DNA of 64,000 bases from Devosia neptuniae (GCF_025452235.1 NZ_CP104965.1:3468501-3532500); one strand, 5' to 3'; numbered from the stretch's first letter, positions 46,557-56,151 are shown. Program-made: numbers and translations. The notes: generated by a model not told the origin, from the letters alone.

Positions 46557-46792
46557 GTGATGCCCCTTTGCTGCGCCGGGTCGCGTGGATACCGGGCAAG
46601 CCATCTTCGGTTGGAACATTTCTGCCGGACCAGGACATCCAGGGCCTGGCGGAAATGTCGAAATTTCGAATCAGCGCGACTGGCCGATTGCAGACGATGC
46701 CGCCTTAATGTGCGGTAAAGCCAGAGATAGGCGGCAATGGGGCGCGCTTCAATAGGGCGCGCCCAGCTTGTGACGGCAAGGTGAATGGGCGG

Positions 46793-47062
46793 CTAGCGAT
46801 AAACCTGGCTGCGATGACCGACACCCAGCACTAGGATGACAAGGCGTCCGTCCTGTAGATCGCAGATGATCCGGAAATCTCCGACGCGATAGCGCCAAAG
46901 CTCTCCGAGCTTGGAGCCGGCCAATGCCTTGCCCAATTGCCGCGGATTATCGAGGGTCGCGACGCGGTCCCGCAAATAGTTGCGAATTCGCGTGGCATCC
47001 TGCCGATCGAGGCGCGCGAATTGCCGGGCGGCATGTTCGTCTACCTCAATCGTCCAGGCCAA
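46793..47062 (-). CDS. RelE/ParE-family toxin
   Basis: An 89-residue protein of the RelE/ParE superfamily (MAWTIEVDEHAARQFARLDRQDATRIRNYL, then LGELWRYRVGDFRIICDLQDGRLVILVLGVGHRSQVYR). The basic C-terminal GVGHRSQVY is typical of RelE mRNA interferases. The start is a TTG that lies inside the end of the antitoxin gene (17-base overlap), a coupling that keeps toxin below antitoxin. No other start fits. Confidence 0.92.
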   Translation of the reverse strand: MAWTIEVDEHAARQFARLDRQDATRIRNYLRDRVATLDNPRQLGKALAGSKLGELWRYRVGDFRIICDLQDGRLVILVLGVGHRSQVYR

Positions 47063-47279
47063 GACGCTTGCTCAGTTCATCCAGGCTGGTGGTTTTGTTG
47101 TCGCCTGCCGCGCGGCGCTTGAGCACGTCCTCGGCCAGGTACAGGTCCTCGAGATCCTGGACATGCTCCTCCACGGCTTCGCGAATATAGAACGTCGCCG
47201 TGCGGCCCGTGCGATTCGCCAAGGACTGCAGCCGATCATAGAGTTCGTCGGGAAGCCGAACGGCCGTTTGCTTGGACAT
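47046..47279 (-). CDS. Ribbon-helix-helix antitoxin
   Basis: A 77-residue antitoxin. The N-terminal KQTAVRLPDELYDRLQSLANRTGRTATFYIREAVEEHV is a ribbon-helix-helix DNA-binding domain; the C-terminal tail should wrap the toxin. ATG 47279 is preferred to an upstream in-frame ATG at 47312, which lies in the operator. It is first in the pair and is preceded by a perfect 24-bp palindrome, so autorepression is expected. Confidence 0.92.
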   Translation of the reverse strand: MSKQTAVRLPDELYDRLQSLANRTGRTATFYIREAVEEHVQDLEDLYLAEDVLKRRAAGDNKTTSLDELSKRLGLDD

Positions 47280-47290
47280 GGCATCTCCGG

Positions 47291-47314
47291 GGTTGGTATA
47301 CATGTATACCAACC
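47291..47314. promoter_or_regulatory. Perfect 24-bp palindrome, operator of the toxin-antitoxin pair
   Basis: The whole stretch is self-complementary; its centre reads GGTATACATGTATACC. It ends 11 bases before the antitoxin ATG, so a bound ribbon-helix-helix protein would block transcription or early elongation. Confidence 0.85.
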
Positions 47315-47338
47315 GATCGACGGCGGCAATATCCCGGA

Positions 47339-47569
47339 CTAAGCCGAGAAACTGACCGCCACGCCCTTCTTCTTGAAATAGGACTGCATGATCTTGCGGC
47401 CCTGCCGGTTGGACTGCGCCAGCTTGGCGGGCTCGAACACGGCTTCCTTGGCGCCTTCAGCCGCCATGGCTGCCTTGAGCGCCGCGATATGGGCGTCCAG
47501 TTCGTCATTGTTGTTCTTGATCGAGGCGTAGATGTTCTCGATGGCTTGGCTCAGGGTCAGGTCGCTCAC
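47339..47569 (-). CDS. Small conserved hypothetical protein
   Basis: A 76-residue hydrophilic protein, mostly helical, rich in Ala, Lys and Asn (MSDLTLSQAIENIYASIKNNN, ending KIMQSYFKKKGVAVSFSA). A heptad-like run (DELDAHIAALKAAMAAEGAKEA) suggests a short coiled coil. I do not recognise the family. It lies upstream of the toxin-antitoxin operator on the same strand. Confidence 0.65.
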   Translation of the reverse strand: MSDLTLSQAIENIYASIKNNNDELDAHIAALKAAMAAEGAKEAVFEPAKLAQSNRQGRKIMQSYFKKKGVAVSFSA

Positions 47570-47692
47570 GGCAAGGTCCTTGGTCGCTTTTGTGCTTTCA
47601 AGACATGATTAGCACCCGCTTGCCAAGCCTTTTCGGCGCATTTTGAGGAGTGGGCAAGCCAAATGGTCGCCCACTCCCGCGGCGTTCCGGGT

Positions 47693-48088
47693 CTAGGCAG
47701 GGTTGAAATCGGGCCGGGCCTGACCTGTTTCGCTGTGACGATGCGCCTCCATCAGCGGCCGGATGACGACCCGGGAATGCGCGGCGATGGGGTCATCAGC
47801 GAACAAGGACACGGCCTCGGCCATATCCCTGGCCTCGATCAGCAGGAAGCCGCCGATGACCTCCTTGGCCTCGGCATAGGGGCCGTCCATCACCGACATC
47901 GTCATGCGCTGGCGCCGGTCGATACTGGCTTCTCCAGCTTCGGCCAAGGGCGAGGCGATGAGCAGGTGGCCCCCGCTCCGCAGCTTGTGGTCGTGCTCGA
48001 TAGTGGCGTCGTCGACGCGCCGCATCTCATCCGGGGTGAGATCGGCAAAGGCATCGGGGGCAAAATAGACAAGGCAGAGAAATTTCAT
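47693..48088 (-). CDS. YciI-like / DGPF-domain protein
   Basis: A 131-residue protein of the YCII-related superfamily. It contains MKFLCLVYFAPDAFADLTPDEM at the N-terminus and the DGPF-type motif VMDGPYAEAKEVIGGFLLIEARDMAEAVSLF. Such genes often accompany ECF sigma factors, but none is nearby. The fold is ferredoxin-like with an uncertain enzymatic role. ATG 48088 is used; the frame opens slightly earlier. Confidence 0.88.
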   Translation of the reverse strand: MKFLCLVYFAPDAFADLTPDEMRRVDDATIEHDHKLRSGGHLLIASPLAEAGEASIDRRQRMTMSVMDGPYAEAKEVIGGFLLIEARDMAEAVSLFADDPIAAHSRVVIRPLMEAHRHSETGQARPDFNPA

Positions 48089-48221
48089 GGTCGGTCTCCC
48101 GTGGTTGAACATCACCCCGACGAGCGGCAAATCGTCAACTCGACTATTTTTCTGCTTGTTACCGCACGATTGTCAGTCCGTTATGTCGGGCATTGATTTC
48201 CCCTACCCGGTTACCGCATTC

Positions 48222-49478
48222 ATGGCCGCCATTGTCCAGCTCAAGCCTGTCGAAAACGTCCCCCAGCATCGTCGAAGCAGTGCCGATCCCCGCGATCCCG
48301 CTTTTTACCAGAACCCCTACGCCTTCTATGATCGACTGCATGCGAGCGACCCAACCTTCTTCTGGGACGAATATGGCCATTGGTGCTTCGCCGGCTTCAA
48401 GCAGGTCAGCGCCCTGCTGCGCGACAAACGGTTCGGCCGCGAAATCCTGCATGTAGCGACACGCGAAGAGCTCGGGATGCCCGATCCCAAGCTGCATACG
48501 CAGGCGTTTGATCTCACCGAGAAATACTCGCTGCTGAACCTGGAGCCGCCCGGTCATACCCGCCTGCGCACCCTGGTCAACCGGGCCTTCGTGTCGCGCC
48601 ACGTCGAGCAGCTGCGACCCAGAATTATCAAACTGGCCAATGAATTGATCGATGGTTTTGAAGGTCAGGATGAGGTTGATCTGATCAAGGCCTTTGCTGC
48701 GCCGATGCCCGCCATCATCATTGCCGAAATGCTGGGTCTTTCCGCCGAGGCGGCGCCGAAACTGCTCAACTGGTCCAACCGCATGGTGGCCATGTATATG
48801 TTCGGCGTCAGCCATGACACCGAGCTCGACGCCAATGACGCCGCGCAAGACTTCATGGATTACCTGCAGCTGGCGATTGCCGAGCGCCGCAAGCAGCCAC
48901 GCGAAGACCTGCTGACCCATATGCTGACCGCCGAGCAGAATGGCGAGCGGCTGAGCGACGAGGAGGTGATGTCGACGGCTATTCTGTTGCTCAATGCCGG
49001 GCACGAGGCGACCGTTCACACCACCGGCAACGGCGTGAAATCCGTCCTCGAAAGCGGCATCGATCCGGCGACGCTGTTCACCAGCGACGAGCAGGCTGCG
49101 GCGACGGCGGAGGAGTGCCTGCGCTTTGACGCGCCGCTGCATATGTTCACGCGCTATGCACTGAGCGATCTCGAATATGAGGGCATTCAGCTGCGCAAGG
49201 GTGACGTGATCGGCCTGATGCTGGGCGCCGCCAACCGGGACCCTGCCCGCTTCGCCAATGCTAATAGCTTCGATCCGTTCCGCACCGATGGCGCCAATGT
49301 CAGCTTCGGCGCCGGCATCCATTTCTGCATCGGCGCGCCACTGGCCCGCATCGAGCTGCAGGTCGCGTTCAGCGAATTGTTCCGGCGGCTGCCGAAGCTA
49401 AGGATCGCGCAACAGCCGCAGTATAACAATGTCTACCACTTCCACGGCCTGGAAAAGCTGATGGTGCGCTGGCGCTAG
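48222..49478 (+). CDS. Cytochrome P450
   Basis: A 418-residue soluble bacterial P450. The heme-thiolate loop is FGAGIHFCIG with Cys369; the oxygen-activating I-helix motif is AGHEAT at 259-264; the ExxR pair is Glu298 and Arg301. The start could be ATG 48222 or ATG 48183, neither with a strong ribosome site; the later one gives the usual length. No ferredoxin or reductase gene is adjacent, so electrons must come from elsewhere. Substrate unknown. Confidence 0.93.
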   Translation: MAAIVQLKPVENVPQHRRSSADPRDPAFYQNPYAFYDRLHASDPTFFWDEYGHWCFAGFKQVSALLRDKRFGREILHVATREELGMPDPKLHTQAFDLTEKYSLLNLEPPGHTRLRTLVNRAFVSRHVEQLRPRIIKLANELIDGFEGQDEVDLIKAFAAPMPAIIIAEMLGLSAEAAPKLLNWSNRMVAMYMFGVSHDTELDANDAAQDFMDYLQLAIAERRKQPREDLLTHMLTAEQNGERLSDEEVMSTAILLLNAGHEATVHTTGNGVKSVLESGIDPATLFTSDEQAAATAEECLRFDAPLHMFTRYALSDLEYEGIQLRKGDVIGLMLGAANRDPARFANANSFDPFRTDGANVSFGAGIHFCIGAPLARIELQVAFSELFRRLPKLRIAQQPQYNNVYHFHGLEKLMVRWR

Positions 49479-49495
49479 GCTAACGCACCAATCGC

Positions 49496-50662
49496 CTAGT
49501 CCACCGCCTCAGCCAATTGCTCAAGCACGGCATGGGTCGCGGTAATCCGCGCCGGAATGGGGAAGTTCTTATTGGCAAGCATGACCACACCGATCTTCCT
49601 GTCTGGGACGAACGCCACATAGGCGCCGAAACCGTTGGTGGAGCCGGTCTTGTTGAACAGCGCCGGCCCCTCCGGAGCGGCCGGCGGAACAAGGGCCTCG
49701 GCTGGATTTGGCTTCATGGCCATGTCGGACGAGTTCCCCGCCAACAGGCGCTCAAGCGACACCGGGAACGGATACTGCTCCCAGCCTAACCCCTGCACCA
49801 TCTCCCCGGCCCGGAAATAACCAATATGCGTGCCTTCGACGGCGCGCTGCACCAGCGGCGCCAAGGTGTCGGGCGCAATATTGGCCTCGACGAAGCGCAT
49901 CATATCGACTGTCGAAGATTTCACTCCATAAGCCTCCGCCGCCAGCCAGCCCGGATTAACGCGTGTGGGCTTGCCGTCCTTGTTATAGCCCCAGGCGTAG
50001 CGCGCCATCGCTGCCTCGGGCACCTTGATGTAGCTGTCCTCCAGGCCCAGCTGCGGAAACATCTCGGTTTCCATCAAATGGGCAAAGTCGTCATTCAGTG
50101 CCAGCGCGGTGAGATGGCCGAACAGCCCGATACTGGGATTGGAATAGCGCCGTTGCTCGCCCGGCGTAGCGTCGGCCGTCCATTGCTGAAAATAGCTTTC
50201 CATCCCGCCGGCCCCATCGGTGAACTGCAATGGCAATCCGCCGGCCGTATAGGTCGCCAGATGCAGCAGGCTCGCCTTGTCGATCGCTGCGCCGTCAAGC
50301 TCGGGCAGGTATTTGGATGGGTGATCGTCCAGCGCGAGCCGGTCAAGAGCGTCGGCATAGGCGCCCAGCGTTGCCGTAAAAGTCTTGCTGACCGAACCAA
50401 GCTCGAACAGCGTGTTCTCCGTCACCGGCGCCCCCGTATCCTTGGCCGCCACGCCGTAATTGAAGAAATATTGCTGGCCATCGACACTCACGGCGACGGC
50501 AATGCCGGGAACGCCGTGCTGCTCAAGCAGCGGCCCGAACGCTGCATCCACTGCCGCCGCGATGGCGGCGGGTGGTTCCGCAGCGAACACGGCGATAGAC
50601 GAGAGGCAGGTCGTGACGGCGGCCAGCGCGAGAGGCGCGGCTATCCTATTGGTAATAAACAA
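49496..50662 (-). CDS. Class C beta-lactamase (AmpC-like)
   Basis: A 388-residue exported serine beta-lactamase or close penicillin-binding relative. The three active-site elements are SVSK (Ser90, Lys93), YSN (Tyr173, Asn175) and KTG (Lys338-Gly340). The best start is TTG 50662, which follows GGAG after 8 bases and gives a clean signal peptide (MFITNRIAAPLALAAVTTCL, cleavage near residue 27). Class C enzymes hydrolyse cephalosporins. No AmpR-type regulator is next to it. Confidence 0.92.
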   Translation of the reverse strand: MFITNRIAAPLALAAVTTCLSSIAVFAAEPPAAIAAAVDAAFGPLLEQHGVPGIAVAVSVDGQQYFFNYGVAAKDTGAPVTENTLFELGSVSKTFTATLGAYADALDRLALDDHPSKYLPELDGAAIDKASLLHLATYTAGGLPLQFTDGAGGMESYFQQWTADATPGEQRRYSNPSIGLFGHLTALALNDDFAHLMETEMFPQLGLEDSYIKVPEAAMARYAWGYNKDGKPTRVNPGWLAAEAYGVKSSTVDMMRFVEANIAPDTLAPLVQRAVEGTHIGYFRAGEMVQGLGWEQYPFPVSLERLLAGNSSDMAMKPNPAEALVPPAAPEGPALFNKTGSTNGFGAYVAFVPDRKIGVVMLANKNFPIPARITATHAVLEQLAEAVD

Positions 50663-50753
50663 TTTACTTTCTCCCGGACGGACAGATTTGAGCGTCGGGA
50701 GCAAGCCGCGCCAATGTGGCGAGACTTAGGGTCGGATGGTTGCCATCCACAAT

Positions 50754-50853
50754 GTCATTCCGGCGCAGGCCGGAATCCATGCTGTGCAATTTCCCCGCGC
50801 TGGATGGTGGTGATGGCCACCGGCATCGATCCGGCCCGCGCCAGGACGACGGT
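50754..50853. repeat. Interspersed palindromic repeat, copy B (right half degenerate)
   Basis: Begins GTCATTCCGGCGCAGGCCGG and shares the middle GCGCTGGATGG with copies at 43258 and 56017; the right arm is eroded. Located between the beta-lactamase and queA. Confidence 0.75.
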
Positions 50854-50872
50854 GGGGGAGGACGGATACTGG

Positions 50873-51934
50873 CTATTCTGCCCGGATCAGCAGGGACGAA
50901 TCCCCGTACGAATAAAACCGATATCCGTTGGCGATGGCATGCTCATAGGCGCGGCGCATCGTGTCCATGCCGGCAAAGGCGCTGACCAGCATGAAGAGCG
51001 TGGATTTGGGCAGGTGGAAATTGGTCATCAGCACATCCACGGCGGCAAAGCGGAAGCCGGGGGTGATGAAGATATCGGTGTCGCCGCTGAAAGGGCGCAG
51101 CGTGCCGGTGGCGCGGGCGGCGGTTTCGAGCAGGCGCAGGCTCGTAGTGCCGACGGCGACGATGCGCCCGCCCAAGGCTTTTTTGGCCAGGATGCGTTCG
51201 ACCGTCGCAGAATCGATCTCGCCCCATTCGGCATGCATGACGTGATCGTCGGTGTCGTCCGCCTTCATGGGGAGGAAGGTCCCTGCCCCCACATGCAGCG
51301 TCACGCGCTCGATGGTGACGCCTCTGTCGCTCAATTGCTGGAGCAGGCTTTCAGTGAAATGCAGCCCAGCCGTGGGGGCCGCGACGGCGCCGTCTTCGGC
51401 GGCATAGACGGTCTGGTAATCGACCTTGTCGCGCTCCTCGATGCTGCGCTTGGCGCCGATATAGGGCGGCAGCGGCATGGCGCCGTGGGCTTTGATGGCT
51501 TCGTCGAGCTGGGCGCCGCCGAGATCGAATTCGAGCGTTACCTCGCCAGTATCGCCCTTGCCGGCGACGCGGGCGGTGAGCGCATCGGCCTGGCCATTGC
51601 CCAGTTCGAGCTGGTCGAGCACAGCGAGGCGCTTGGCCGGCCGGGCGAAGGCGCGCCAGGTATGGGCGTCAACGCGCTTATGCAGGTTGAAGGACACCGA
51701 GGCCCGGTTTTCGCCGCGAATACGGCTGCCGCGCAGCTCGGCGGGTAGCACACGGGTGTCGTTGACCACCAGCACATCGCCGGGATGCAGCAGTGTCAGC
51801 AGGTCAGGAATATGGCGATCGCTGAGGCCATGGATTGGATCGACCACCAGCAGGCGCGCACTATCACGCGGCTCGGCCGGATGCAGGGCAATCAGCTGCT
51901 CGGGCAGCTCGAAGTCAAAATCAGAAACACGCAT
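50873..51934 (-). CDS. queA: S-adenosylmethionine:tRNA ribosyltransferase-isomerase
   Basis: A 353-residue enzyme that builds epoxyqueuosine at tRNA position 34. It starts [30 protein letters not shown] and carries the family blocks [30 protein letters not shown] and [13 protein letters not shown]. Length is standard. No tgt gene follows within this window. Confidence 0.96.
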   Translation of the reverse strand: MRVSDFDFELPEQLIALHPAEPRDSARLLVVDPIHGLSDRHIPDLLTLLHPGDVLVVNDTRVLPAELRGSRIRGENRASVSFNLHKRVDAHTWRAFARPAKRLAVLDQLELGNGQADALTARVAGKGDTGEVTLEFDLGGAQLDEAIKAHGAMPLPPYIGAKRSIEERDKVDYQTVYAAEDGAVAAPTAGLHFTESLLQQLSDRGVTIERVTLHVGAGTFLPMKADDTDDHVMHAEWGEIDSATVERILAKKALGGRIVAVGTTSLRLLETAARATGTLRPFSGDTDIFITPGFRFAAVDVLMTNFHLPKSTLFMLVSAFAGMDTMRRAYEHAIANGYRFYSYGDSSLLIRAE

Positions 51935-52058
51935 GGCGGCTCACTAGCATGAGTGGGCGGGCGGGGGAATGTGCGGAACACTATGCCCGGCCCGCGACGT
52001 CGTAGTTTGCCAGAGTGACACGGTGGGGATGAGGATTGGTGCCAGGACGAAGCGCTCC

Positions 52059-52610
52059 CTACCCCTCGAACCGCACCAGCGGCGTGTCCAGCCGCAAATA
52101 TAACGGATGTTTGGGGCTGCCATCGGCATTGGTGCCGAAGCACCAGAGTTCCGTGCCGTCGGCCTTGAGCGCTTCGACGATTGCCTTGCCGGCGGGCGCC
52201 AGCGCCTTGTTGAGCTTGCCGTGGCAGAGCACGACGAAATCGGCCTCTGCTGCCGCCGCGCGGATGGCCGGCAAGTTTGCTTCCGACACCGCCACAACGC
52301 CCGGCGCCAGCAGCATTTTGGGATCGGTGGCGCGGTAGTCGCCTACATTGGCTTTCACCATGGCTGAATAGCCCTCGCGCTGGGCGAAGGTCCACTCGCG
52401 GGCGCAGGTGGGGTCGTTGACCGTGGCGTCGGCAGTGCTCGGATTCATGCCGATGAACAGGATGTAGCGGTCCGGGAAGGTCTCCCCGGTCCAGCGGCGC
52501 ATCAGCTGGCGGTAGCGGCCGTCGGCGCTGAAGGTGGCGTCGCCCTTGACGCCTGCCATCAGCGGCAGGCGCACCTTGCCGCCGGGGTCGTGACCGGCTC
52601 CGTCACTCAT
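52059..52610 (-). CDS. DUF1643-family protein
   Basis: A 183-residue protein with the conserved [22 protein letters not shown] motif of DUF1643 (about residues 46-70) and a later [13 protein letters not shown]. The fold is thought to be Rossmann-like and the function is unknown. Its ATG overlaps the stop of folD (52607-52610). Confidence 0.88.
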   Translation of the reverse strand: MSDGAGHDPGGKVRLPLMAGVKGDATFSADGRYRQLMRRWTGETFPDRYILFIGMNPSTADATVNDPTCAREWTFAQREGYSAMVKANVGDYRATDPKMLLAPGVVAVSEANLPAIRAAAAEADFVVLCHGKLNKALAPAGKAIVEALKADGTELWCFGTNADGSPKHPLYLRLDTPLVRFEG

Positions 52611-53509
52611 GCGGTCAGATCACTGGGGGGCACGAGGCCATTGATCAGCGAGGCCGTGGTGACGGTGTTGGCGAGGAGGCACGCAATGGTCATCGGGCCG
52701 ACGCCGCCAGGAACGGGCGTGATCGCACCGGCCACCGCGGCGGCTTCCGCGAAGGCGACGTCGCCGAGCAAGCGCGTCTTGCCTTCGCCACGCTCGGGCG
52801 CGGGGATGCGGTTGATGCCGACATCGATGACGGTGGCGCCCGGCTTGATCCAGTCGCCCTTGATCATCTCTGGACGACCAACGGCAGCGATGACGATATC
52901 GGCCTGGCGCACGATGCCCGGCAGGTCGCGGGTGCGGGAATGGGCCATGGTGACGGTGCAGTTCTCGCGCAGCAGCAATTGCGCGACCGGCTTGCCGACC
53001 AGGTTCGAACGTCCGACCACCACGGCGTGGAGGCCCGACAAATCGCCCAGCGTATCGCGCAGCAGCATCAGGCAGCCGAGCGGCGTGCAGGAGACAGGTC
53101 CGGGCAGGCCGATGGCCAGCTTGCCGACGCTGGCGGGGGTGAAGCAATCGACATCCTTGGCCGGATCGATGGTCTCGATGATCTTCTTGGGATCGATCTG
53201 GTCGGGCACCGGCAATTGCACGAGAATGCCGTGAATGGCCGGATCGGCATTGAGTTTCTGTACCAGCGCCAGCACTTCGGCTTCGCTGGCGGTTTCGGGC
53301 AGCTCGTATTTTTCCGAATGCATGCCCATTTCGACGGTCTGCTTGGCCTTTTGGGCCACATAGACCTGGCTGCCGGGATCGTAGCCAACAATGACGACGG
53401 CCAGCCCCGGGGTGATGCCGTGTTCGGCCTTGAGGCGCGCCACGTGACCGGCAATGCGGGCGCGCAGGCCTTCGGCATAGCTTTTTCCGTCGATGATTTT
53501 GGCGGTCAT
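52607..53509 (-). CDS. folD: Bifunctional methylenetetrahydrofolate dehydrogenase / cyclohydrolase
   Basis: A 300-residue one-carbon enzyme. Catalytic Lys lies in [17 protein letters not shown], the substrate loop is [13 protein letters not shown], and the cofactor segment [18 protein letters not shown] is NADP-type. The C-terminal [18 protein letters not shown] is conserved. ATG 53509 follows GAGGAG; the frame opens further upstream without a ribosome site. Confidence 0.97.
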   Translation of the reverse strand: MTAKIIDGKSYAEGLRARIAGHVARLKAEHGITPGLAVVIVGYDPGSQVYVAQKAKQTVEMGMHSEKYELPETASEAEVLALVQKLNADPAIHGILVQLPVPDQIDPKKIIETIDPAKDVDCFTPASVGKLAIGLPGPVSCTPLGCLMLLRDTLGDLSGLHAVVVGRSNLVGKPVAQLLLRENCTVTMAHSRTRDLPGIVRQADIVIAAVGRPEMIKGDWIKPGATVIDVGINRIPAPERGEGKTRLLGDVAFAEAAAVAGAITPVPGGVGPMTIACLLANTVTTASLINGLVPPSDLTA

Positions 53510-53692
53510 GGTCGCTCCTCGTGAAATAATCGGCTGGGCCTGCACGTTTGGTTCACTGCAATAGGAAATGCCGCCCGCTTCGTCCATCCCCCGCAGCCGC
53601 CCGAGCTTGACGGGGAGCACTTGCCGTAGCCATGCTGGGCTCAGGCGCGAGACTCGACGCCATTTTCGGCGTGCGCCTCAGGAGGGATGAGC

Positions 53693-54163
53693 ATGTTGAA
53701 ACGTATTGTCGTAGCTATTCTGCTTTGTCTGACCATGTTCGCGCCGAGTGGCGCCTTTGCCCAGGCCGAACCGCGCGTCGTCGTGCCTGATTATCCGGGT
53801 GGGGCGGCTTTTGGCGGCTGTTATCGCGTCAATACAAGGCTATACGGGCCTTACCGGCTGACATTCTGCCTGCAGCAGCGCGGCGTCTACCAGGTTACCG
53901 GCGGCGGCGTGACCTGCAATGGGCGGCTCGACTGGCGCGTGTCGGGCCGCGATATCAATGTGCAATTGCGGCGCACCTCGTGCGGCAATGGCGTAGCCTG
54001 GAGTGCCGATCGCATGACCTGCCGCCCTGCGGGCCTGCTGGGCGGCATTATCGGCTTCGTCATCGTGCCGGGCATTCCCAATATCGGCACGTTGCGCTGC
54101 ACGTATAGCCCCACCGTGCCGCAATACCGGCCGGTGACCTTCACCGCGCGGCGCTATAGCTGA
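53693..54163 (+). CDS. Secreted small protein of unknown function
   Basis: A 156-residue protein with a Sec signal peptide (MLKRIVVAILLCLTMFAPSG, cleavage after AFA near residue 23). The mature part holds six cysteines in the pattern of a small beta-rich domain (GGCYRVNTRL, LTFCLQQRG, VTCNGRLDWRVSGRDINVQL) and a Gly-rich hydrophobic stretch (LLGGIIGFVIVPGIP). ATG 53693 is preferred to ATG 53687, which is only one base after the GGAGG at 53681-53685. I do not recognise the family. Confidence 0.8.
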   Translation: MLKRIVVAILLCLTMFAPSGAFAQAEPRVVVPDYPGGAAFGGCYRVNTRLYGPYRLTFCLQQRGVYQVTGGGVTCNGRLDWRVSGRDINVQLRRTSCGNGVAWSADRMTCRPAGLLGGIIGFVIVPGIPNIGTLRCTYSPTVPQYRPVTFTARRYS

Positions 54164-54175
54164 GCCGAAAAATTT

Positions 54176-54207
54176 GGGCTGCGACGACATCTCTGTCATC
54201 GCAGCCC
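54176..54207. terminator. Hairpin terminator after the secreted-protein gene
   Basis: Arms 54176-54189 and 54194-54207 pair over 14 bases with one wobble, loop TCTC. The plus-strand T-run is lacking, so efficiency is uncertain. Confidence 0.65.
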
Positions 54208-54506
54208 TATGGAACGTCAGCCTGCCGCGCTGTTGAGGGCTTGGGGGACAAGCGGCCTGCGCAACATTCCTCGCTCACCGGTTTTGCATGGGTCGTTTGC
54301 CGTGCCGATGAACTGCGTAAAAGATGGGAGCCAAATGCGGCAAGAAAAGCCCCCTTCACTCGGTTGTGAGAATATTTGTGGAACGGGCCAGCGGTTGCCC
54401 CATGGCCGCGAAGCTGTCATGCCAGAAGACTAGGCATTACACGACCAAACAGCGATTCCGCTAGACGGCTCGGCCCAATCCGGGGCCGGCAAACCGAGAG
54501 ACGCAG

Positions 54507-55982
54507 ATGACCACGATCAGCCCGCCCCGCCTCGAAAAGCAGTCCTTCACCGACCCGGAAAAAGCCTGGGCGCACCTGGCGGAAATCTATCACCGCAATA
54601 CCAGCTTTATCCGCGAGCATTTGAGCGCGCTGGCCAAGGGTGTGGTGCCCGAGGGGCGGGTGCGCGCGTGCTATCCGCAGGTGGAAGTGCGCTCCACCAG
54701 CTTTGGCAAGGGCGAGAGCACCCTGCCCTATGGTTATCTGCATACGCCGGGCATTTATCGTACGACGGTGACGGCGCCGGACCTGTTCCGCACCTATTTC
54801 CAGGAGCAGTTCACCGTCATTCTCAAAAACCATGGCGGCACGATCGATATTGGGGAGTCCGATACGCCGATCCCGCTGCATTTCGCGGTCGCCGCCAATG
54901 AGCGGATCGATGGGGAAGCGCTCAACGCGCTCAATATTCCGCTGCGCGATGTGTTCGACGCGCCGGACCTGAACAATACCGACGACGAAATCGCCAATGG
55001 CACGTTCGTGCCGCCCAAGGGCGGACCCTACCCGCTATCGGCGTTTACCGCGCCGCGGGTCGATTATTCGCTGTTCCGACTGAGCCATTATACGGGCACC
55101 GATGCCGGGCATTTCCAGAACTTCGTGATTTTCACTAATTACCAGTTCTATATCGACGAATTCTGCCGCGTCGCCAAAGAGCATATGCGGAGTGGCCATG
55201 CCCATTACGAGAGCTTCATCGAGCCGGGCAACGTGATCACCGACAATGCCCTGCGCGGCGGCGGCATCAATGGCACGGCCCCGGTCCGCTCGCCCCAGAT
55301 GCCCGCCTACCACCTGACGGCGGCGCGCGGCCGCGGCATCACCATGGTCAATATCGGCGTCGGCCCGTCCAACGCCAAAACCATCACCGATCATATTGCC
55401 GTGCTGCGCCCGCATGCCTGGATCATGCTGGGGCATTGCGCGGGCCTGCGCAATTCGCAGGAACTGGGCGATTATGTGCTGGCGCATGCCTATGTGCGCG
55501 AGGATCACGTGCTGGATGCCGACTTGCCGGTTTCGGTGCCCATCCCGGCGTTGGCCGAAGTGCAGGTGGCGCTCGAACAGGCGGTGGAAGAGATCACCCA
55601 GACCGAGGGGCTCGAAACCAAGCGCATCATGCGCACCGGCACCGTGGCGACGTTCGACAACCGCAATTGGGAATTGCGCGACCAGGTGGAAATCACCCGC
55701 CAGCTCAGCCAATCGCGCGCAGTGGCGCTGGATATGGAAAGCGCCACCATTGCCGCCAACGGCTTCCGGTTCCGCGTGCCCTATGGGACCTTGTTGTGTG
55801 TGTCGGACAAGCCGCTGCATGGGGAGCTTAAGCTGCCCGGTATGGCCTCGGACTTCTACCGCACGCAGGTGAACCGGCATTTGCAGATCGGGCTGCGGGC
55901 GATGGAGATTCTGCGGGATCAGCCGGCGGAGCGGTTGCATTCGCGGAAATTGCGCAGTTTTGCGGAGACGGCGTTTCAGTAG
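54507..55982 (+). CDS. amn: AMP nucleosidase
   Basis: A 491-residue enzyme that hydrolyses AMP to adenine and ribose 5-phosphate. The N-terminal regulatory domain (YPQVEVRSTSFGKGESTLPYGYL) is followed by a nucleoside-phosphorylase-like catalytic domain with TMVNIGVGPSNAKTITDHIAVLRPHAWIMLGHCAGLR and the late AVALDMESATIAANGFRFRVPYG, where the Glu contacts ribose. Length is as usual. A preceding gap of about 300 bases (54208-54506) holds no gene. Confidence 0.96.
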   Translation: MTTISPPRLEKQSFTDPEKAWAHLAEIYHRNTSFIREHLSALAKGVVPEGRVRACYPQVEVRSTSFGKGESTLPYGYLHTPGIYRTTVTAPDLFRTYFQEQFTVILKNHGGTIDIGESDTPIPLHFAVAANERIDGEALNALNIPLRDVFDAPDLNNTDDEIANGTFVPPKGGPYPLSAFTAPRVDYSLFRLSHYTGTDAGHFQNFVIFTNYQFYIDEFCRVAKEHMRSGHAHYESFIEPGNVITDNALRGGGINGTAPVRSPQMPAYHLTAARGRGITMVNIGVGPSNAKTITDHIAVLRPHAWIMLGHCAGLRNSQELGDYVLAHAYVREDHVLDADLPVSVPIPALAEVQVALEQAVEEITQTEGLETKRIMRTGTVATFDNRNWELRDQVEITRQLSQSRAVALDMESATIAANGFRFRVPYGTLLCVSDKPLHGELKLPGMASDFYRTQVNRHLQIGLRAMEILRDQPAERLHSRKLRSFAETAFQ

Positions 55983-56016
55983 GGGCGGCACGGGCCCACG
56001 CTCGATGTCACCACCC

Positions 56017-56130
56017 CCACGAAGTCATTCCGGCACAGGCCGGACTCCAAGTCTGTGGCGCACCGCATCCATCCAGCGCTGGGATGGCCTTCAGCATGGA
56101 TTCCGGCCTGCGCCGGAATGACATCGTGGT
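56017..56130. repeat. Interspersed palindromic repeat, copy C (best preserved)
   Basis: Left arm reads GTCATTCCGGCACAGGCCGG and right arm is its inverse (TTCCGGCCTGCGCCGGAATG), with a hinge containing CCAGCGCTGG. It lies between convergent amn and aqpZ, just before their terminator. Confidence 0.85.
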
Positions 56131-56151
56131 TGGAATGGCTTCGTGGACAAG

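Noticed and set aside
46557..46792. A gene between clpP and the toxin
   Set aside because: The region is short and has no coding features; it probably holds the clpP promoter.
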